From Raineya sp. (lineage in GTDB: Bacteria > Bacteroidota > Bacteroidia > Cytophagales > Thermonemataceae), in NCBI GenBank assembly GCA_025454915.1, contig JALONN010000005.1, positions 62,001 to 126,000 of the forward strand: a DNA stretch of 64,000 nucleotides. The letters are read 5' to 3'. Below the pieces are notes generated by a model that had not been told where the DNA came from, did not search any database, and saw only the letters and a list, made by a program, of their open reading frames with translations. Made by a program: the position numbers and the translations under genes. This document shows, piece by piece, positions 1-6,737 of the stretch (position 1 is its first letter; each line of letters starts with the position of its first letter).

Positions 1-1054
1 ATTTTGCATCAGCTTGTTCTTTACTACTAAAACCGCCCACAGCTACTCTGTAGAGATTTTTATTGTCAAAAGGAGGTACAACTTTCATATTTTCTACACC
101 CTTCGATTTGCCTTCATTGACTTTTTTATAAGCATTGGCTTGACTTGCAAAACCTCCAATCACAATAAAATATTTGCCTTCTTTTCCTGAAACCAAGATG
201 TCATCACCCTTGGGTGTTTCTACTTGTTTTTTCTCTTCAACTACTTTTTTATCTTCTGGAGGTGTATTTGTTTTGTCTTCTGGTTTGGTTTCTCCATCAT
301 TTTTTTTATCTTCTGGAGGCGTATTCGTTTTGTCTTCTGGTTTGGTTTCTCCATCATTTTTTTTATCTTCTGGAGGAGTATTTGTTTTATCTTCTAATTT
401 TTTAGTATCCTCTTTATTGTCTTTTTCTTTGTTTTTACCTAACAAAGAGTGAAAAGGATTCAGACTGCTATCAACAGCTACTACATAAATTACAGCAAGT
501 ACAACAAAGGCAAGTGAACCAATGGCTGCAATAGTTCCCCAAGTGCTTTTAGGCTCTTCTGTGGGGGCTTTGGTATTGATAGGTTTCTTTGTATTATTCT
601 GATTATTGGAGATGTTATTTTTTTGAGGAATGCTACTTCTTTCAATAGGTTTGGCATAAATTTCAGGCAAACCAAAACTATCATTAAGGAGATTTATCTG
701 CTTATTTTGTTTAAACTCCAACTCATCAGATACTTGCAAAACCATTTCGCCTATTGCATCAAAAGGAATCCTTTTTTCAATACCTAAATTAACTTTTAAA
801 CTGCTTACAAACTTCTGAACTTCTTCTTTAGCAACATCAAGAGATACACTTTCTTTTTGAACAATATAATTCTCTAAAAGAAAATTGCTCATTTTGAGCT
901 TTGTATTGAAATTTATGTTTTTGCTTGGGGGCGTAAATGCATGCGTAGCAGGATGAATTTCTGCACTATGATAAGAAGTCTGGAATGTACCCAAATCTTG
1001 CACAATTACCTCATCAGACTCTTGCAACAATTCTTTAATATACTGCGAAACCAT
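1..1054 (-). CDS. HU-like plus SPOR-domain envelope protein, C-terminus cut by window edge
   Basis: The reading frame opens at the ATG complementary to 1052-1054 and runs off the left edge after 351 codons. The N-terminal ~130 residues look like the HU-related CCDC81-type domain found in Bacteroidota SPOR proteins. A single membrane helix follows (about residues 172-192, TIAAIGSLAFVVLAVIYVVA). Next comes a Lys/Glu/Pro-rich linker made of 19-residue tandem repeats (PEDKKNDGETKP then EDKTNTP). The last visible part is a SPOR domain (KYFIVIGGFASQANAYKKV, then RVAVGGFSSKEQA). SPOR domains bind denuded septal peptidoglycan in other bacteria, so a cytoplasmic HU-like head tethered to the wall at division sites is plausible. 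That role is inferred. Confidence 0.85.
   Translation of the reverse strand, partial: MVSQYIKELLQESDEVIVQDLGTFQTSYHSAEIHPATHAFTPPSKNINFNTKLKMSNFLLENYIVQKESVSLDVAKEEVQKFVSSLKVNLGIEKRIPFDAIGEMVLQVSDELEFKQNKQINLLNDSFGLPEIYAKPIERSSIPQKNNISNNQNNTKKPINTKAPTEEPKSTWGTIAAIGSLAFVVLAVIYVVAVDSSLNPFHSLLGKNKEKDNKEDTKKLEDKTNTPPEDKKNDGETKPEDKTNTPPEDKKNDGETKPEDKTNTPPEDKKVVEEKKQVETPKGDDILVSGKEGKYFIVIGGFASQANAYKKVNEGKSKGVENMKVVPPFDNKNLYRVAVGGFSSKEQADAK
251..395. repeat. 57-bp in-frame tandem repeat in the SPOR protein linker
   Basis: The unit starts with ATCTTCTGGAGG at 251, 308 and 365, giving an exact 57-bp period. There are two full copies and a shorter third. It encodes a 19-residue Pro/Glu/Asp/Lys repeat in the periplasmic linker on the minus strand. 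The copies are almost identical, which suggests recent slippage or recombination and possible copy-number variation between strains. Confidence 0.9.
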
Positions 1055-1108
1055 AATTATTTTTGTTTTAACGTGCTATACTACAATTTTTTTTCAAAAA
1101 AAGCAAAT

Positions 1109-1918
1109 TTATTCATGGCTATCTCGTTGCCTGATAGCCTCAAAAGTAACAATAGCTGTTGTTACAGAAACATTCATGGAATCTATTTCTCCACGCATAG
1201 GAATAATAATATTTTGAGAGGCATTTTTTATCCAAAAATCGGTAAGCCCTGTGGCTTCTGTACCCATAATAATGGCTGTGGGTTTTGTATAATCTATCTG
1301 TGTATAGGGTTTAGAAGCTGTTAGGGCAGTAGCAAGCATCTGAATATTGTTTTTCTTCAGAAACTCTAAAGCCTGTTCATTTGTGCAGGCAACCACCTGT
1401 TTGGTAAAAACACAACCTAAACCCGAACGAATGGCATTTGGATTAAAAATATCTGTTTGAGGGTTACAGACTAAAACAGCATCTACACTAGCAGCATCAG
1501 CAGTACGCAAAATAGCTCCTAAATTCCCAGGTTTTTCTACATTTTCAAGCACCAGAATGAGTGGGGAGGCAGAAAGTTGGAGTTTATCTAGTGTTAAAAA
1601 GCGAGGTTTGGCAAGAGCTACGACTCCAAATATATTTTCCCGATAGGCTATTTTTTCAAAAACCTGTTTGCTGACTTCAAAAACTTGTGTTTTGGATAAA
1701 TATTTTTGAAAGGTCTTTTCAAAATCTCTTTCAGAAATTAAATCTTTACAGAAAAAAAGCGTTTGAAAATCTACATTTCCCTTGATTGCCAGTTCAAGCT
1801 CTTTGGTGCCTTCAATAACAATCAGATTCTGCGATTTGCGTTCAGAGGCTTTTTCCTCTAAACGCAAAATATTTTTTATTTTTGGGTTTTGTAGGGATGT
1901 AATAATCTCGTAGGACAT
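1109..1918 (-). CDS. TrmH/SpoU-family RNA 2'-O-methyltransferase
   Basis: A 269-residue protein with the SpoU layout. An N-terminal substrate-binding domain (residues ~1-110, with NPKIKNILRLEEKASER) precedes the knotted SAM-binding domain. All three SpoU motifs are visible: motif 1 ENVEKPGNLGAILRTADA, motif 2 IMGTEATGLTDFW and motif 3 IIPMRGEIDSMNVSVTTA. The family methylates ribose 2'-OH of rRNA or tRNA; which RNA is modified cannot be read from sequence. The gene faces the same way as the upstream phaB-like gene but is separated from it by a terminator. Confidence 0.88.
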   Translation of the reverse strand: MSYEIITSLQNPKIKNILRLEEKASERKSQNLIVIEGTKELELAIKGNVDFQTLFFCKDLISERDFEKTFQKYLSKTQVFEVSKQVFEKIAYRENIFGVVALAKPRFLTLDKLQLSASPLILVLENVEKPGNLGAILRTADAASVDAVLVCNPQTDIFNPNAIRSGLGCVFTKQVVACTNEQALEFLKKNNIQMLATALTASKPYTQIDYTKPTAIIMGTEATGLTDFWIKNASQNIIIPMRGEIDSMNVSVTTAIVTFEAIRQRDSHE

Positions 1919-1947
1919 AATGCTTTGGCTTAATGCTACAAAAATAC

Positions 1948-1977
1948 AAAAAAGCAGGTAGTATGTACCTGCTTTTT
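1948..1977 (-). terminator. Intrinsic terminator downstream of the acetoacetyl-CoA reductase gene
   Basis: Stem AAAAAAGCAGGTA / TACCTGCTTTTT with a 5-nt loop. On the minus strand it is followed by a T-rich tract. It lies 22 bp beyond the 3' end of the gene at 1999-2745. Confidence 0.8.
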
Positions 1978-1998
1978 GAAATCAATAAAAAAAGTATG

Positions 1999-2745
1999 TT
2001 AATATACATGCTGACCACCATTGATAGAGTAGTTGGCTCCAGTAATAAAACTTGCTTTATCTGATGCCAAGAAAGAGACCAGATAAGCGATTTCATCTGT
2101 TCCTCCTAGACGACCTACCGGAATCTGTGCAATAATCTGATTACGAACATCTTCTCTTACAGCCATTACCATATCTGTACCAATATAACCAGGTGAAATA
2201 GTATTAACCGTAATACCTTTAGAAGCTACTTCCATAGCAAGTGTTTTGGTAAAACCATGCATACCAGCTTTGGCAGCCGAATAATTGGCTTGTCCAAACT
2301 GACCTCTTTGTCCGTTTACAGATGAAATATTGATGATACGACCAAAACCTCTTTCACGCATACCATCTATAAGCTGACGAGTACAATTGAAAACGCTGTA
2401 CAAATTGGTTTTCAAAACTGCATCCCAATCTTCATAACTCATTTTATGGAAAGGCTTGTCTTTTGTAATACCTGCATTGTTTACCAAAATATCAATAGGA
2501 CCTATTTCTGCCTCAATTTTAGCTATCATTTCGCCACAAGATACATAATCGCTGATGTCAGCAGCATACAAATCAAATAAAAAGCCTTCAGCTTTCATTT
2601 TGTCTGACCATTCTTTGGCTTTATCAGGGTTACGATAGTGAGCTACTACTCTATAACCATCTTGTTGAAGACGTTGGCACATAGCTGTACCTAATCCACC
2701 AGTAGAACCCGTTACAAGGGCTACACGTTTTCCATTTTTATCCAT
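1999..2745 (-). CDS. phaB: Acetoacetyl-CoA reductase (SDR family)
   Basis: A 248-residue short-chain dehydrogenase. The NADP(H)-binding start is VALVTGSTGGLG, and NNAG is at residues ~89-92. The catalytic Ser142, Tyr155 and Lys159 lie in NISSVNGQRGQFGQANYSAAK. That stretch, with GYIGTDMV and the C-terminal SFITGANYSINGGQH, is characteristic of PhaB (acetoacetyl-CoA to (R)-3-hydroxybutyryl-CoA) rather than FabG, although the two families are close. No phaA or phaC is adjacent. A possible PhaE/phasin-type gene lies far away at 61908-62396. The gene has its own ~320-bp upstream region and a downstream terminator. Confidence 0.82.
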   Translation of the reverse strand: MDKNGKRVALVTGSTGGLGTAMCQRLQQDGYRVVAHYRNPDKAKEWSDKMKAEGFLFDLYAADISDYVSCGEMIAKIEAEIGPIDILVNNAGITKDKPFHKMSYEDWDAVLKTNLYSVFNCTRQLIDGMRERGFGRIINISSVNGQRGQFGQANYSAAKAGMHGFTKTLAMEVASKGITVNTISPGYIGTDMVMAVREDVRNQIIAQIPVGRLGGTDEIAYLVSFLASDKASFITGANYSINGGQHVY

Positions 2746-2903
2746 AATCTTAAAAGAGAGATTTGTGAAAGACCATTTGCTACAAAACTAATTTTTTTTT
2801 CTCAAAATAATAATTTTTTAAGATTTTTTTGTAGTTTTTTTAGAAGTAGGTGTTATAACAAATAATTATAGATAAGTATTTGTAACTAATTAAATAACAG
2901 AAG

Positions 2904-2970
2904 CCTTATAGGTTTTCAAAATAATTTTATTTATTGATTAACAAATATTTACAAAAACAAACCTATAAGG
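2904..2970. repeat. Inverted repeat in the intergenic region upstream of phaB
   Basis: CCTTATAGGTTT (2904-2915) and AAACCTATAAGG (2959-2970) are perfect 12-bp inverted arms around a 43-nt AT-rich centre. They lie within the non-coding stretch 2746-3066, in which I see no gene. The position is upstream of the phaB-like gene, so it could be a regulator site or an mRNA leader hairpin. There is no clean T-tract to call a terminator. Confidence 0.5.
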
Positions 2971-3066
2971 TTTTAATATAAATTAAATTATTCTCCTTAC
3001 TTATGACAATCAAGACACAAGAAAGGAAATAAAAGAAAAGAATGGAAAAATGAGAAAAGAGAAACC

Positions 3067-3103
3067 AAAAAAGCCCATAAACAAACTTGTTTAAAGGCTT
3101 TTT
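3067..3103 (-). terminator. Intrinsic terminator of the Fe-S oxidoreductase gene
   Basis: Outer stem AAAAAAGCC / GGCTTTTT with an inner AAACAA/TTGTTT pairing. It is located 17 bp past the stop codon of the minus-strand gene at 3120-4451. Confidence 0.7.
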
Positions 3104-3119
3104 AAAAGAAACTTTATTT

Positions 3120-4451
3120 TTAAGCATTTATCTTGTTTACCCAGTTAAATCTATCAGAAGGAGAGAATTTCCAAGGTGCCATATTGTTTTCCAAATTACC
3201 AAACATTGCATTCCAAGAAGCAGGGGTATCAGCTTGTTCCATAGCAATGAAACGACGAATATCCACGATTATTGAAAGAGGGTCTATGTTTACAGGGCAG
3301 GCATCCACACATGCATTACAAGTGTTACAAGCCATGATTTCTTCTTTGGAAATATAATCTCCAAATAAAGATTTACCATCATTCAGAGCTTCTTCAGTGG
3401 TTTTTCCTTTGGCAATTTGTTTGCCGATTTCCTCTAATCTGTCACGAGTATCCATCATGATTTTACGAGGAGAAAGCTCTTTACCAGTTTGGTTTGCAGG
3501 GCATTGTGAAGTACAACGTCCACATTCTGTACACGAATATGCATCCATGAGTTGTTTCCAAGTCAAATCGTTTACATCTTTTGCACCAAAACGAGCAATA
3601 GGTGTAGCAGGAACATCATTGGCATTCATCAAGCCCAAAGCAATTTTTACTTCGTTGGTAACAGTAGGCATATTGACCATTTCGCCTTTGGGACGTAAAT
3701 TGGAAAAATATGTATTGGGGAAAGCCAACATGATATGCAAATGCTTTGAGTAGGTAACGTACAATGCAAAACCCATGATGCCAATAATATGCAGCCACCA
3801 AGCACTTCTCTCGATACCTACAAGAACGCTGCTGTCCATACCCTCAAATATTGGGATAAGGTACTGACTGAATGCAAATCTGCCTACTTTTTCGTAATGC
3901 TCTACATTTCTATCCTGAAGCACCGAATCTGTGGCATTCATGGTTAAAAATAAAGTCATCAGGAAAATTTCATAGAAAAGAATCAAGTTGGCATCAGTAC
4001 GAGGCCATTTGGTCATTTCTTTTTGCCAGAAACGCTTGATTTTAAGCACATTTCTGCGAGCAAGGAAAGCCACACATACTACAATAACCCCTACAGCAAG
4101 CCCTTCAAATACATTGATTAGGAAGCTGTAAAAGCCTGCACCCAAGATAGGAGCAAATAAACGGTGTGTTCCTAAAATACCATCCAAGACAATTTCAAGG
4201 AGTTCGATATTGACAATCACAAAACCTACATAAATAATAAAATGCATCAAGCCAACAATTGGGCGTTGAAACATTTTGCCTTGTCCGAAGGCAACCAAAA
4301 GCATGGTTTTAAATCTTTCGCTGGGATTGTCTTTTCTTCCTGCACTTTTTCCAAGTAAGATAGTTTTACGAATAATGCTGACTCTTTTATAGATGAGAAA
4401 CGCTGCCGCTCCTGCTAAAGCTATAAAAAGAAATTGAAGGATGTAGCTCAT
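3120..4451 (-). CDS. Membrane-bound (Fe-S)-binding oxidoreductase, HdrC/NarI-like
   Basis: A 443-residue protein with an N-terminal membrane half. It has several hydrophobic helices between residues ~1 and 240, with His residues that could hold haem, as in NarI-like subunits. A cytoplasmic 2x[4Fe-4S] ferredoxin domain follows. Cluster cysteines are C307, C310, C313, C317 (CTECGRCTSQCP) and C375, C378, C381, C385 (CNTCNACVDACP). This matches the heterodisulfide-reductase-related proteins common in Bacteroidota, which probably pass electrons between quinones and a soluble partner. The CCG-domain (HdrB-like) partner often found next to it is absent here: a terminator follows directly. Electron donor and acceptor are unknown. 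Confidence 0.85.
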   Translation of the reverse strand: MSYILQFLFIALAGAAAFLIYKRVSIIRKTILLGKSAGRKDNPSERFKTMLLVAFGQGKMFQRPIVGLMHFIIYVGFVIVNIELLEIVLDGILGTHRLFAPILGAGFYSFLINVFEGLAVGVIVVCVAFLARRNVLKIKRFWQKEMTKWPRTDANLILFYEIFLMTLFLTMNATDSVLQDRNVEHYEKVGRFAFSQYLIPIFEGMDSSVLVGIERSAWWLHIIGIMGFALYVTYSKHLHIMLAFPNTYFSNLRPKGEMVNMPTVTNEVKIALGLMNANDVPATPIARFGAKDVNDLTWKQLMDAYSCTECGRCTSQCPANQTGKELSPRKIMMDTRDRLEEIGKQIAKGKTTEEALNDGKSLFGDYISKEEIMACNTCNACVDACPVNIDPLSIIVDIRRFIAMEQADTPASWNAMFGNLENNMAPWKFSPSDRFNWVNKINA

Positions 4452-4508
4452 AATGAGATGGTTTATAAGTTTTTTAATAAAAAATTAATAAAAAAAGTGT
4501 CTTTTTAT

Positions 4509-4538
4509 TTGCAAATATAAAATTCCTCTCTAATTTTG
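4509..4538 (+). promoter_or_regulatory. Bacteroidota-type promoter for tRNA-Phe
   Basis: TTG at 4509-4511, a 19-nt spacer, then TAATTTTG at 4531-4538. This is an exact match to the TTG-N19-TAnnTTTG pattern. It lies 22 bp before the tRNA. Confidence 0.75.
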
Positions 4539-4560
4539 CATCACTTTTAGCGGAAAAAAT

Positions 4561-4633
4561 GGTGCGGTAGCTCAGTTGGTAGAGCAAAGGACTGAAAATC
4601 CTTGTGTCGGCGGTTCGATCCCGCCCCACACCA
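4561..4633 (+). tRNA. tRNA-Phe (GAA)
   Basis: A 73-nt cloverleaf. The D arm is GCTC..GAGC, the anticodon stem AAGGA/TCCTT encloses loop CTGAAAA (anticodon GAA), and the T arm is GGCGG-TTCGATC-CCGCC. CCA is not encoded. The acceptor stem GGTGCGG/CCACACC has one mismatch, C5 opposite A68. The promoter just upstream and terminator just downstream argue that it is functional. Confidence 0.95.
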
Positions 4634-4645
4634 CTCTCTAAAAAT

Positions 4646-4678
4646 AAGCCTTTCAGTAGTAATACTGGAAGGTTTTTT
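4646..4678 (+). terminator. Terminator after tRNA-Phe
   Basis: Stem CCTTTCAGTA (4649-4658) / TACTGGAAGG (4663-4672) with loop GTAA and one G-T pair, followed by TTTTTT. Confidence 0.85.
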
Positions 4679-4741
4679 GTTTTATATTGCTAAATATAAA
4701 AAACAACTTTTTGTAAAGAAAAAAGGTTTTAATTTGTTTAG

Positions 4742-4767
4742 AGCCATCATAAACTTTTATGATGGCT
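4742..4767 (-). terminator. Strong hairpin after the DUF4199 gene
   Basis: A perfect 12-bp stem AGCCATCATAAA / TTTATGATGGCT with a 2-nt loop, 14 bp past the stop of the minus-strand gene at 4782-5282. A long T-tract is missing on that strand, so it may act as an mRNA 3'-end stabiliser instead. Confidence 0.5.
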
Positions 4768-4781
4768 ACTTACTTATCATA

Positions 4782-5282
4782 TTATAAATCATCCTCAGGC
4801 TTTGGTTCTGGTTGTGGAACAGGGTCTTTCTGAAAAATTAATGATAAAATAACAGAAAATCCCATCCCCGCAATACTGCCTAAAATAACCAATACAAAAA
4901 ATATTTCTGGAAAAAAGAACCATGAATATCTGTCTATTACCTTTTGATTATAATCCATGCGTCTTTTGAGGTCTTCAGTCAGAATATGCCAAGCCTCAGG
5001 GTCAATAATACGATAATGTAAAACTCTATAAAGAAAGATAATAGATGTGGAAATAATAGAGATATATAAACCCATTTTAAATCCTGTTGTCATATCCATA
5101 AAACCATGATTATGTTTTTTCAAATCTATCATGGCAACAGCAATCATAACAATCCAAAAAATTGTATCTAAAGCTGTTACATTAAAGAAAAACATAGCAA
5201 TGCTAAATACACCACTGGCAACGCCGAAAATGATACTGTTTCTTTTTACTAATTGTGCTAATCTTATTGAGTCTTCAATCAT
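4782..5282 (-). CDS. DUF4199-type integral membrane protein
   Basis: 166 residues with four predicted membrane helices (about 16-33, 37-52, 67-84 and 122-148). The pattern, including GFMDMTTGFKMGLYISIIS, is that of DUF4199 proteins, which are widespread in Bacteroidota and have no established function. The acidic C-terminal tail (PQPEPKPEDDL) is probably cytoplasmic. It is a single-gene unit bounded by a hairpin downstream and a repeat-bearing region upstream. Confidence 0.75.
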   Translation of the reverse strand: MIEDSIRLAQLVKRNSIIFGVASGVFSIAMFFFNVTALDTIFWIVMIAVAMIDLKKHNHGFMDMTTGFKMGLYISIISTSIIFLYRVLHYRIIDPEAWHILTEDLKRRMDYNQKVIDRYSWFFFPEIFFVLVILGSIAGMGFSVILSLIFQKDPVPQPEPKPEDDL

Positions 5283-5385
5283 ATAAATATTCTTTTAATG
5301 AAACTTCAAATATGATTAAAAAAACTGTTTTTTGAAAAAATAGTTTTAAATTATAAAGAATATAGTTTTTGTCTCACTGTGATTT

Positions 5386-5458
5386 AACTAATGACGTTTT
5401 GGGAGTATTTTCGTCTTTACGAGATGAATAAAATGATCCAAAGCAATCCTGAAAAACT
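5386..5458. repeat. Degenerate copy of a dispersed intergenic repeat
   Basis: The stretch contains TAATGACG, TTCGTCTTTACGAGATGAATA and CAAAGCAATCCTG. It resembles the repeat pieces at 6530-6620 and 31770-31850 (TTCGTCTTTGCGAGxCGA, AAGCAA). Such sequences are dispersed in many Bacteroidota genomes. Confidence 0.5.
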
Positions 5459-5461
5459 TTT

Positions 5462-5590
5462 TCATTCCTCTATTTTCCAGTTAAAATTTAAAGCTCCACA
5501 TTTTGGGCAATTGATATATTCTTCATCAAGCTTATCAAAACTACAACGATTACAATACCCATAAGTTTTATTGATATGGTTTATCTTCAC
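5462..5590 (-). CDS. Possible 42-residue zinc-ribbon protein (small ORF)
   Basis: The minus frame from GTG (complement of 5588-5590) to TGA (5462-5464) encodes 42 residues. Two CxxC knuckles are visible: YCNRC (C13, C16) and NCPKCG (C28, C31), spaced as in rubredoxin-like zinc ribbons. The frame is also open upstream through TTG codons to a TAA, so the exact start is uncertain. It could be a genuine micro-protein or the remnant of a larger zinc-ribbon gene left at this repeat-rich boundary. Nothing shows expression. Confidence 0.35.
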   Translation of the reverse strand: MKINHINKTYGYCNRCSFDKLDEEYINCPKCGALNFNWKIEE

Positions 5591-5685
5591 CAACAAGGAC
5601 AAAAAACTATTTAGTGTTTACTATTTTAGTAATCATTTAAAAAGCTTAATTTTATTGCTTTTAAAAACCATCAATTATTAATTAC

Positions 5686-6438
5686 ATGAATATACAAGAC
5701 CTTCTAAAAGATGTGAAATTACGTAGTTCTTCTTTTTCAGATTCACTACAACACTTTGGGCAAGTTCTTGCTCAAAAGTGCCAGAATTTTATTAGTGATC
5801 CCAGTAATGTTATTACGCATTTTTATGCACCTCGAGGCTCTTATGAAAATGCAATGAAGCTAAAAAAACTGTTTTTCGATAAATTTGGTTTTGAAGCCCC
5901 CTCCGAACTTTTAAGTTTTTATGAGATGTTTGATGGGCTTGAGATTCGCTGTTTAACTCAGGAGGAAATTATGGATATTTTGGAGCGTAATTCTTATGTA
6001 AAAAAGGTTTTGATGGATGAGAATAAAAATTTATTATCAATGAGTTTAAAAGAAATTCAGAAGATTGATAACCCTGATTTACACGATGAAATAGCCTCTG
6101 ATTTGGAAATTAGCGATTTCTATGATTTGGAAACACCTTATCCAAGAATTAGTAATCCTAGCGATACTTACTATTATCCTGATAGTATAAGCAATGAAGT
6201 AGGGATTGTATTAATTCCAAGCATGGAGCATTTATTTAGTGATAAAAATCGACCTTATGATTATAACGAAAGCCCTGACTTGTATTATTTTAACTATTTT
6301 ACTGACTTTAATCAAATGATGATTGGTATAGAAAACAATGATTTTAATTTATATCAGGTAAAATATGGATATGGTGAATTATATAAAATCCCTGAATCCT
6401 TTAAGGAGTATTTAGAAACATGCTTAATACCTGAGTAA
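5686..6438 (+). CDS. SMI1/KNR4 (SUKH)-like protein
   Basis: 250 residues, acidic, with no signal peptide. Around residues 60-85 the segment KFGFEAPSELLSFYEMFDGL fits the SUKH/SMI1-KNR4 pattern (a proline-led helix then a small-talk/FYxxxDGL motif). The C-terminal YKIPESFKEYLETCL matches the closing helix of that fold. SUKH proteins often act as immunity proteins against contact-dependent toxins, but many stand alone. No toxin gene is adjacent here. It is monocistronic, between a repeat-bearing upstream region and a cluster of hairpin repeats. Confidence 0.6.
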   Translation: MNIQDLLKDVKLRSSSFSDSLQHFGQVLAQKCQNFISDPSNVITHFYAPRGSYENAMKLKKLFFDKFGFEAPSELLSFYEMFDGLEIRCLTQEEIMDILERNSYVKKVLMDENKNLLSMSLKEIQKIDNPDLHDEIASDLEISDFYDLETPYPRISNPSDTYYYPDSISNEVGIVLIPSMEHLFSDKNRPYDYNESPDLYYFNYFTDFNQMMIGIENNDFNLYQVKYGYGELYKIPESFKEYLETCLIPE

Positions 6439-6460
6439 AATAATAATCTACTATACATGA

Positions 6461-6697
6461 TAAAGATTCGTGATTAGTTTCGCTGAGCCTTTCAGGCTTA
6501 CAAATCACGAATAGAAACAGTAAACTCTCTAAGATTGCTTCACTGTGTTCGCAATGACATTTAAGGAGCATATTCGTCTTTGCGAGGCGAATATGGCGAA
6601 TATAATGAGCCGAAGTAATCTTTTTGCCGTTTCAGGTGTTATTACCTGAAACTAATTGAGAATCTAAAACTTATGTCAGGTGAATAACACCTGACAT
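6461..6697. repeat. Cluster of hairpin repeats and dispersed repeat downstream of the KAP NTPase
   Basis: Three inverted repeats are present. ATTCGTGATT (6466-6475)/AATCACGAAT (6503-6512) has an inner AGCCT/AGGCT. GTTTCAGGT (6629-6637)/ACCTGAAAC (6644-6652) and ATGTCAGGT (6673-6681)/ACCTGACAT (6689-6697) follow. Between them, ~6530-6625, lies a copy of the dispersed repeat (ATTGCTTCACTG, TTCGTCTTTGCGAGGCGAA). Related hairpins recur upstream of island C (52663-52761). No gene lies in 6439-6737. Confidence 0.7.
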
Positions 6698-6737
6698 GGC
6701 GTAAAAAATATTGAATTTGTGTGTGAGGCTTCATGTA

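Noticed and set aside
174..452. Two Ser/Leu-rich plus-strand frames over the tandem repeat
   Set aside because: They are shadows of the 57-bp repeat of the minus-strand SPOR gene; no start context or homology-like pattern.
3087..4787. Short plus-strand frames over the Fe-S gene and around tRNA-Phe
   Set aside because: They are opposite-strand or partly tRNA-derived shadows without promoters or recognisable domains.
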